Shown here piece after piece: positions 1 through 5,274 of a stretch of 5,274 nucleotides of DNA (positions within the stretch are counted from its first letter, which is position 1; each line of letters opens with the position of its first letter). Origin of the DNA: an uncultured euryarchaeote. GTDB lineage: Archaea; Thermoplasmatota; Poseidoniia; Poseidoniales; Poseidoniaceae. Both the position numbers and the translations under genes were made by a program. The stretch lies in assembly GCA_937881505.1 (NCBI GenBank), contig CALGEM010000003.1, forward strand, positions 1 through 5,274. The letters are read 5' to 3'. The notes under the pieces are model-generated. The model was not told where the DNA came from, did not search any database, and worked only from the letters and a program-made list of their open reading frames with translations.

Positions 1-3000
1 ATGACAATGTGCATATTTCCTACTTTGATAACACCAATGACGACCTCAAGTATGCGACTGATAAGAGCGGTTCTTGGGTCACGACTTCGGTTGACACATC
101 AGGTCATGTGGGTTCGTGGACATCAATCGCTATCGATTCCAACGATGCTGTGCATATTTCCTACTATGATTCCACCAATGACGATCTCAAGTACGCCACC
201 TGTTCAAGCGGTTGCTCAACTGCAAGCAATTGGAACGATGTTTCAGTTGACACAACAGGTAATGTTGGTTCGTGGAATTCAATCACCATCGATTCGAACG
301 ATGCTGTCCATATTTCCTACCGTGATTCTACCAATAACAACCTCAAGTATGCCACCTGTTCAAGCGGTTGTACAAGTGCAAGCAATTGGAACGATGTCAC
401 CGTTGACACAGGTAATGTGGGACATTACACTTCAATCGCCATCGATTCCAATGATGCTGTCCACATTTCCTACTATGATCTTGCCAATAAAGACCTCAAG
501 TATATCACCTGTTCAAGCGGTTGTACAACTGCGAGCAATTGGAACGATGTTTCTGTTGACACAGCAGGTTATGTGGGATCGTATACTTCAATCGCCATTG
601 ATTCCAATGATGCTGTCCATATTTCCTACCGTGATTCTACCATTGACGACCTCAAGTATGCCACCTGTTCAAGCGGTTGTACAACCGCAAGCAATTGGAA
701 CGCTATCGCCGTTGATACAGATAATGTAGGACATTACACCTCCATCGCCATCGATTCCAACGATGCTGTCCACATTTCCTACTACGATCTTACCAATGAT
801 GACCTCAAGTATACTGCTCTCGATTCTTCTTCAAACATTCTCGGCTATTCGGTCAGTCCAGCCTTGCCTGAAGGATTGGAGATGGACATCAATACTGGTG
901 AAATCTCAGGAACGCCTACTGCGTTGTCGACCAATACGACATACACGATTACGGTAGGGAATAGTGGTGGTACGAATACGACGACAATCACCATTGAAGT
1001 GATTGACCAGGTGCCCAACGCTTTGGGTTATACACCCGAAAACATGACCCTTGAGAAGGGGACAGAGATGACGACCAACACACCAAGCGTGAGCGGTGGA
1101 GCTGTGACATCTTGGGAAATCAGCCCGGGCCTACCAAGCGGTCTTTCCTTTGGATCGACCAACGGCAGCATATGGGGAACACCATCGATTCTGCAAACAA
1201 CAACAGCGACCTATACGATTTGGGCCAACAATTCGGGTGGTTCGGAATCAGCTCAAGTGAACATCACCATCAACGATCAAATTGCTTCTGTATCCTATCC
1301 TTCCACTGTCGAAATTTCCAACGATCGAACCATGACAACGGTTACTCCAACCAACACAGGTGGTGCAGTCACCTCCTGGGTCATCGTCCCTTCGCTCCCA
1401 TCTGGCCTCAACTTTGGAAGCAGCAACGGTAGCATTTGGGGTACACCTTCTGGTTTGCTAACCAATGCTACCTACACAGTCTATGCCAACAACAGTGGTG
1501 GTTCAAGCAGTACAACCTTCACGCTCGGCTTGAATTGGACGTTGACACCAAGCGCCGAGGGCGCTTACATTACTCGTAATGCCTCGATTGGCACCAACAT
1601 CACCTGGGAGTGGGATTATGATCCGCTTCATGCCGACAACCTCTCGATTGTCACGGGCGAGTACAACACCTGCGCCATCAAGGACAACGGTGACGTCTAC
1701 TGTTGGGGTCGAAACGGTAACGGACAGATCGGTAACGGCCAGACTTCACAAATCAGCACCGCTTGCGGGCAATCTGGACACAAGTGCAAGGACGTGCCCA
1801 CGTTGACCCAAGTCAGAGGGTCGAACAACTACGATGCTGTTAGCCTCGCCTTCGGGGACCGTCACGCCTGTGCCCTCCTTGACGACGGTGATGTTGTGTG
1901 TTGGGGTCGAAACAACGCTGGGCAGCTTGGCACCAGCGGTGGGGACAAAGACACTCCCCAATCGATCAATTTGGGTACAGGACGCACCGCAACCAGCATT
2001 TATGCCGGTGGCAACTACAACTGTGCCATTCTTGATGACGCTTCGGTCAAGTGTTGGGGTCAGAACAACGAAGGCCAACTTGGTATCGGCTCTCAATTGA
2101 ACACCAACACACCCACCACCATCAACTCGCTCGGTTCGGGGCGCACTGCCGTAACCCTAGCGACGGCCTTCAATTCGGTATGTGCCTTGCTCGACAATGG
2201 TTCGGTCAAATGTTGGGGTGCAAATCACCAAGGACAATTGGGCAACGGTGGTTCCGGTTCACGGTTGACCAGCCCCCCTTCCTCTGCCATCGATTTGGGT
2301 TCCGGACGTACGGCCAAGGCCATTACTGGCGGTGAAACTCATTTCTGTGCGATATTGGACGATGACTCCATCAAGTGCTGGGGTGGCGGTGGCAACGGAA
2401 AGTTGGGAACCGGTTCAATAAATGGAGAAAATACGCCTGCCTCCACAAGTGGCTCGTTTGCTTCCGGACGCTATGCAGTAGCCATCGATGCCGGATACCA
2501 GCACACGTGTGTGATTCTTGACAATGGGGGCCTCACGTGTTGGGGCGACGACTCAAAAGGTCAATTGGGCAACGGCGCCACCGTCACAGGAACCAAATCT
2601 TCGCTTCAATCCACGACCGTGAATTTGGGTCCAGGGCGAACGGCAATTTCACTCTCCGCAGGTGGTCAGCACACGTGCGCACTACTCGATAATGGGGACT
2701 TGAAATGTTGGGGCAACCGTGGCTCCGGCCAAGTCGGCGATAACGGTGGATTTGGATCCTCTGTGTCTGACCGCCCCAGCCCCGTCAATGTGAACGGCGG
2801 CCACACCTTCCTTGACACGGGCGCCTTCCCTTCTGCAGCCGTCAGTGGGGCAACCTGTGCTGTCTCGCCCTCACTGCCGACTGGTCTTAGTTTGACCAGT
2901 GGCACGTGCGCCATCACGGGCACACCTACCGTTACCGCTACCAATGCAACCTACACGATATGGGCCAACATCTCGGGCCAGTCGTTCAGCGGACAAATCT

Positions 3001-5274
3001 GGTTGGAAGTCGGTCTTAACGCCCCTATCCCTTCGTATTCTCCAACAACATACGCCTTTACCAAGGACAGCACCATTTCCACCGTTGTCCCAAGCAACAC
3101 GGGCGGTGAAGTCACAACGTGGGCCATCAACGCCACCTTGCCATCAGGCCTCTCGTTCGGAACCACCAACGGTAGCATTTGGGGTACACCAGACACGATT
3201 ACTTCAGCAACCAACTACACGATATGGGCGAACAATTCAGCCGGTTCAGGCTCGACGACGATTACCTTGGCCGTGAATGACGTCGCACCTTCGATCACGT
3301 TCACGCCTTCCACGTTGAATCTTGTAACGGGAAGCGCCATGACATCTGTAAGTGTTTCAAACAGTGGTGGAAGCATTGTATCCTGTAGCGTTTCACCATC
3401 ACTGCCTTCCGGCCTCTCACTCTCCAATACGTGCGTTCTCTCTGGAACACCAACCGTTGCGAGTTCCGCAGCAAGCTACACGATAACGGCTACCAACACG
3501 GGTGGTTCGGATACCGCTACCTTCTCGCTCACGGTGCAAGCCTCTGGTGGCTCACTGACGATCACGCCAACGAATCGAGAGGGAAGCGTCAACAGCGCCA
3601 TTGCCAACATCACCATGTCGTACACGCATACAGCGAGCAATTACGGTTGGACTTCAGGTGTTAGCAACTCAACCTCCACTATCACCAACAATTACCTGAG
3701 CGGTAGTGGAACGCACCTCCTCGGCGTTGATTCAGGCGAACAAGGTGAGATGGTTATTGTCTATCCACACAACGATACGAGTTCCTCGAGCGGTACGCAC
3801 AGCTTGGGCATGATGTATCTTTGGAACGGAACATGGACTGAAACGATTCTCGATACCGCTACGGACACGGGGCATCATCCATCTGTTGCCATCGATCGAC
3901 AGGGTGCTATTCACATAGCTTACACAGACTATTCAACCAACCCCGATGTGTTGCGTTATGCTACCAACGCTTCCGGTACATGGGTTTTCACAACGCTTGG
4001 TTATGCGGCAAGTAACAGTGGTATTGGACGAGGGACCGCCATTGTTGTCCATCCCATCACAAATGCTGTTCACATCGTAGCCACAAGTTACGAGAACTCC
4101 GTCCGTGGTCTACGGCACTACACCAACGAGGATGGTTCGTGGACCAACGAAACCATCACCGACGCCACGAAAGACGAAGGTTACGATCCTGCCATGGAGA
4201 TGGATGGTGATGGAAATCTCTACGTCGCTCACTATTGTAACAGTGGTTGCAGCGATTTGCGTCTGTCCAGCCGAATCAATGGCGTTTGGCAAAACGAGAC
4301 GGTTGCAAGTACCCTCAACATTGGAAAAGACCCTGACATCGCCATCGACTCACAAGGTACGATTCACATTGTATCACAGTACGCTAACGACTTGAAAATT
4401 CACCTACATTCCGGTACACCAGGAAGTTGGACTGCTCAGACGACACTTTCGGGAGGAAAGGCCTATTGGCCAGTAGTAGGTATTGATTCAAACGATGCTG
4501 TTCACATCTCCTATCATTATGCTTTAAGCTACAAAGATGTGATGTATATGACCAACGCTTCAGGCTCGTGGTCAACACCATCCATCATCGACGGATACGG
4601 TGGTTGGGGCAGTGAGATGGTCATCGACGCAAACGATGACATCTTCATTCCGAACGTCGCTCCAGGATTATCAGAGATTCAATTGACCACGGTCAAAGGT
4701 TCGGGCCAAGGGCTAACTGTTCGCCCACTCTACGATATTTCACCGATGCTTCCCGATGGTCTTTCCATGAACTGGCGAAACGGAACCATCTCAGGTACGC
4801 CGACGCAAGCCCTTGCCAACACGACGTTCATGGTGACGGTGACTGCACTTGGTATCACCACAACGGGCACCTTCACACTCTACATCACGGGTGAGCCGGG
4901 TACCATCGCTTACAACGACATTCAAGCGACCAACCAGACCCTCATCACGACGGCAACGCCATCGTTCACCAACAACAGCACCAGCGGAACGGCCACCACA
5001 TGGGCGATCAGTCCATCCTTACCAAACGGCCTTTCCTTTGGTACCACCAATGGTAGCATTTGGGGCACACCGACGGCTGAACAAATCAAGACAAGCTATA
5101 CGATATGGGCCAACAACACGGCCGGCTCATCTTCAACCACGTTGAACATCACCATCGGTCCAATGGCACCTGGTCCGTTCGAATACAACCCAGAGAACAA
5201 CATTTGGACCAACAACACCGAGGTTCACCTCGCACCCGAATTCGTCAATATCACCACCGGAAATGGCTCAACGT
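1..5274 (+). CDS. Giant multidomain surface/secreted protein (He_PIG, RCC1 and BNR-like propellers), partial at both ends
   Basis: One uninterrupted frame (codons starting at multiples of 3) crosses the whole window with no stop: 1757 codons, both termini missing. Bases 1-2 end a preceding codon, probably Asn by comparison with the repeats. Domain order by residue: BNR-like propeller repeats 1-272; He_PIG-like 273-336, 337-425, 426-511; linker 512-546; seven RCC1 repeats 547-933; He_PIG-like 934-1004, 1005-1093, 1094-1179; linker 1180-1237; second BNR-like propeller 1238-1566; He_PIG-like 1567-1630, 1631-1720, and the start of another from 1721. These families are typical of exported proteins. 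Thirty cysteines in local pairs and many N-x-S/T sequons also point to an extracellular location. No catalytic residues, transmembrane segment or signal peptide are visible; signal and anchor would lie outside the window. Role is inferred to be adhesion, ligand binding or surface-layer structure. The frame is certain; the function is not. Confidence 0.95.
3..818 (+). repeat. Propeller A: tandem 141-156-base repeat encoding BNR-like propeller blades
   Basis: Five full units and one partial unit follow each other without spacers: 3-143 (47 residues), 144-299 (52), 300-452 (51), 453-608 (52), 609-761 (51), 762-818 (19, truncated). The consensus runs D-A-V-H-I-S-Y-Y/R-D-S/L, then DLKYATCSSGC, ASNWNDVSVDT, VG-x-YTSIAIDSN. 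The strand pattern SIAID / AVHISYYD / DLKYAT / WNDVSVD fits a four-stranded propeller blade of the sialidase or BNR-like type. Four units carry a C-x3-C loop (CSSGC); the first unit lacks it and is five residues shorter. The N-terminal end is cut by the window, so the blade number is unknown. The ligand is unknown. The unit lengths are all multiples of three, so unit gain or loss would keep the frame. Confidence 0.85.
300..818 (+). repeat. Higher-order duplication of a two-unit block (309 bases) inside propeller A
   Basis: Units 300-452 and 609-761 match each other better than their neighbours: both are 51 residues, both have YRDS and VGHYTS, and by eye I count 14 differences in 153 bases. 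The units that follow them (from 453 and from 762) share YYDL, with about 4 differences in the first 51 bases. This is what a duplication of a unit pair would leave, with the second copy cut short at about 812-818 where the next domain begins. Confidence 0.7.
819..1010 (+). other. He_PIG-like domain 1, N-terminally short (Y/S type)
   Basis: Residues 273-336. The core YSVSPALPEGLEM...GEISGTPTAL...TYTITVGNSGG...ITIEV is the C-terminal two thirds of a putative Ig (He_PIG) domain. The usual first 25-30 residues (SYSPSTLTLTKG...TNTGG) are missing; the sequence jumps from the last propeller strand DLKYTALDSSS straight into it. Tyr stands where other copies have Trp or Cys. It acts as a spacer or as a lid on the propeller (inferred). 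Confidence 0.75.
1011..1277 (+). other. He_PIG-like domain 2 (W/W type)
   Basis: Residues 337-425, full length (about 89). It runs LGYTPENMTLEKG, SGGAVTSWEISPGLPSGLSF, NGSIWGTPS, ATYTIWANNSGG and VNITIND. The paired Trp at TSW and IWGTP are the hallmark of this subtype here. It abuts the neighbouring domains without a linker. Confidence 0.85.
1278..1535 (+). other. He_PIG-like domain 3 (W/W type)
   Basis: Residues 426-511. It runs ASVSYPSTVEISND, TNTGGAVTSWVIVPSLPSGL, NGSIWGTPSG, ATYTVYANNSGG and TFTLGLN. It is closest to domain 2 and leads into the linker before the RCC1 repeats. Confidence 0.85.
1536..1640 (+). other. Pre-propeller linker 1
   Basis: Residues 512-546: WTLTPSAEGAYITRNASI followed by GTNITWEWDYDPLHADN. 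It resembles the linker at 3540-3713 (LTITPTNREGSVNSAIANIT), with a shared pattern T-[LI]-T-P-[ST]-x(1-2)-EG, then an Ala/Ser-Ile and NIT. It may be the displaced N-terminal part of an Ig-like domain that is completed after the propeller. It matches no family I can name. Confidence 0.5.
1641..2801 (+). repeat. Seven RCC1-type repeats (complete seven-bladed propeller)
   Basis: Residues 547-933. Repeats start near 1641, 1839, 1992, 2151, 2316, 2478 and 2646. Each has the RCC1 signature [CAL]LD-x-G-x-[VL]-x-CWG-x-N-x-x-GQ[LI]G, and most end in the boundary motif G-[RT]-GRTA or GxGRTA. Seven repeats is the number of blades in the RCC1 fold. Every repeat has C-x9-C-W-G, so one disulfide per blade is likely, which suits an extracellular RCC1-like protein rather than the eukaryotic nuclear exchange factor. 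The first repeat is longest and carries an extra C-x6-C insertion near 1767-1790. The fifth has GGGGNGKLG instead of the usual NxxGQLG. Ligand unknown; guanine nucleotide exchange activity should not be assumed. Confidence 0.93.
2802..3014 (+). other. He_PIG-like domain 4, N-terminally short (C/C type)
   Basis: Residues 934-1004, directly after the last RCC1 blade. The core is SGATCAVSPSLPTGLSL, SGTCAITGTPT, ATYTIWANISG and IWLEVG. Like domains 1 and 7 it lacks the usual N-terminal third. Cys952 and Cys969 replace the Trp/Gly positions of the W/W type and probably form a disulfide. Confidence 0.75.
3015..3281 (+). other. He_PIG-like domain 5 (W/W type)
   Basis: Residues 1005-1093, full length. 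It runs PSYSPTTYAFTKDS, SNTGGEVTTWAI, LPSGLSFGTTNGSIWGTP, NYTIWANNSAGS and ITLAVND. Its centre is almost identical to domain 8 (LPNGLSFGTTNGSIWGTP) although about 1.9 kb lies between them, which points to duplication or gene conversion. Confidence 0.87.
3282..3539 (+). other. He_PIG-like domain 6 (C/C type)
   Basis: Residues 1094-1179, full length. It runs ITFTPSTLNLVTGSAM, SNSGGSIVSCSVSPSLPSGL, SNTCVLSGTPT, SYTITATNTGG and FSLTVQ. It is the copy nearest to the canonical He_PIG consensus. Cys1128 and Cys1144 form the same pair as in domain 4. Confidence 0.87.
3540..3713 (+). other. Pre-propeller linker 2
   Basis: Residues 1180-1237: GGSLTITPTNREGSVNSAI, then ANITMSYTHTASNYGWTSG and a Ser/Thr/Asn-rich stretch (SNSTSTITNNYLSGSG). 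The first 30 or so residues align by eye with the linker before the RCC1 repeats. The Ser/Thr/Asn-rich tail carries sequons (for example NST) and looks flexible. Confidence 0.5.
3714..4700 (+). repeat. Propeller C: about seven diverged BNR-like blades
   Basis: Residues 1238-1566. The repeating [IVM]D-x-x-[GDN]-x-[IVL]-x-[IV] motif appears at Asp or equivalent residues near 1243, 1298, 1348, 1401, 1449, 1495 and 1542, a period of 46-55 residues: GVDSGEQGEMVIVY, AIDRQGAIHIAY, VVHPITNAVHIV, EMDGDGNLYVAHY, AIDSQGTIHIVS, GIDSNDAVHISY, VIDANDDIFIPN. Between them lie G-[ST]-W-x-x-[EQT]-[TQ] strands such as NGTWTETIL, DGSWTNETI and GVWQNETV. Blade four carries CNSGC, matching the CSSGC loop of propeller A. 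Blade two has His-Pro in place of the motif Asp. The set is homologous to propeller A but diverged. Complete propeller likely; ligand unknown. Confidence 0.78.
4701..4892 (+). other. He_PIG-like domain 7, N-terminally short (Y/S type)
   Basis: Residues 1567-1630. The core is LYDISPMLPDGLSM, NGTISGTPTQAL, TTFMVTVTALG and FTLYITG. It follows propeller C just as domain 1 follows propeller A, with the same missing N-terminal third and the same Tyr and ISGTPT residues. Confidence 0.75.
4893..5162 (+). other. He_PIG-like domain 8 (W/W type)
   Basis: Residues 1631-1720, full length. It runs GTIAYNDIQATNQT, TSGTATTWAISPSLPNGL, NGSIWGTPTA, SYTIWANNTAGS and LNITIGP. Near-twin of domain 5 in its central part. 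Confidence 0.87.
5163..5274 (+). other. Start of a ninth He_PIG-like domain, cut by the window end
   Basis: Residues 1721-1757: PGPFEYNPENNIWTNNTEVHLAPEF and following. FEYNPENNIWTNNTEV corresponds to the first strands of domain 2 (LGYTPENMTLEKGTEM). The frame is still open at the last base, so the gene continues downstream. Confidence 0.6.

Noticed and set aside
1..729. Long open frame starting with ATG at base 1, with a repetitive protein (242 codons).
   Set aside because: It is a shifted reading of the propeller A repeats. The units are multiples of three long, so the off-frame reading stays open and repeats too. The composition (Met, Pro, Ile, Gln rich) is unlike any domain, whereas the frame starting at base 3 gives recognisable blades.
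3..818. CRISPR-like array, because of regularly spaced repeats.
   Set aside because: The period is 141-156 bases, the similarity runs through the entire unit with no unique spacers, and the units translate into protein repeats.
812..830. Frameshift or assembly break at the abrupt end of propeller A.
   Set aside because: The frame continues unbroken into a recognisable He_PIG core, and the same kind of junction occurs after propeller C, so it looks like real architecture. A collapsed repeat in the assembly is still possible.
1746..2096. Minus-strand open frame of 116 codons opposite the RCC1 repeats, and similar ones at 2666-2944 and 2951-3427.
   Set aside because: They are reverse readings of a strongly biased coding strand; no domain, no upstream ribosome site and no conserved pattern independent of the + strand protein.
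1641..2801. Reading the RCC1 region as a guanine nucleotide exchange factor.
   Set aside because: Only the propeller fold is supported. The context is extracellular-type domains and paired cysteines, and no GTPase partner is visible.
3431..3664. Separate small genes in other + frames (3431-3664, 4105-4395, 4849-5145).
   Set aside because: They overlap the main frame fully and give no recognisable product; the main frame has domain evidence through all of these stretches.

Overview
The whole window lies inside one very large protein-coding gene on the + strand. Reading in the frame whose codons start at positions 3, 6, 9 and so on, there is no stop codon from base 3 to base 5273. This gives 1757 codons, open at both ends. 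Neither the true start nor the true stop is in the window, so there are no intergenic sequences, promoters, terminators or RNA genes to describe. Residue n of the visible protein begins at base 3n.

The protein is a mosaic of extracellular beta-rich modules. In order it holds: (A) a 47-52-residue tandem repeat of beta-propeller type with the motif DSNDAVHISYYD...DLKYAT (bases 3-818); three putative-Ig (He_PIG-like) domains (819-1535); a short linker (1536-1640); (B) seven RCC1-type repeats, enough for a complete seven-bladed propeller (1641-2801); three more He_PIG-like domains (2802-3539); a second linker resembling the first (3540-3713); (C) another propeller of about seven blades, related to A but more diverged (3714-4700); and two further He_PIG-like domains plus the start of a third (4701-5274). 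No catalytic motif is visible. The layout suggests a secreted or cell-surface adhesin, binding or S-layer-associated protein, with the propellers as possible ligand-binding heads and the Ig-like domains as spacers. That role is inferred.

The organism cannot be fixed from this window. Base composition is balanced. The protein is rich in Thr, Ser, Asn and Gly, low in Lys, and has many N-x-S/T sequons. Giant surface proteins combining He_PIG, RCC1 and BNR-like repeats are known to me from marine planktonic Euryarchaeota (Marine Group II, Poseidoniia), and that is my best guess. Chloroflexi, Planctomycetes and other bacteria with similar repeat proteins are not excluded.

The most notable points are: each propeller is followed by an He_PIG domain lacking its N-terminal third, and two of them are preceded by similar linkers, so the propellers may be inserted inside Ig-like domains; the He_PIG cores fall into three co-varying types (W/W, C/C, Y/S); all 30 visible cysteines fall into local pairs; and propeller A carries a higher-order duplication of 309 bases. 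No new defence, mobile or RNA system is visible.
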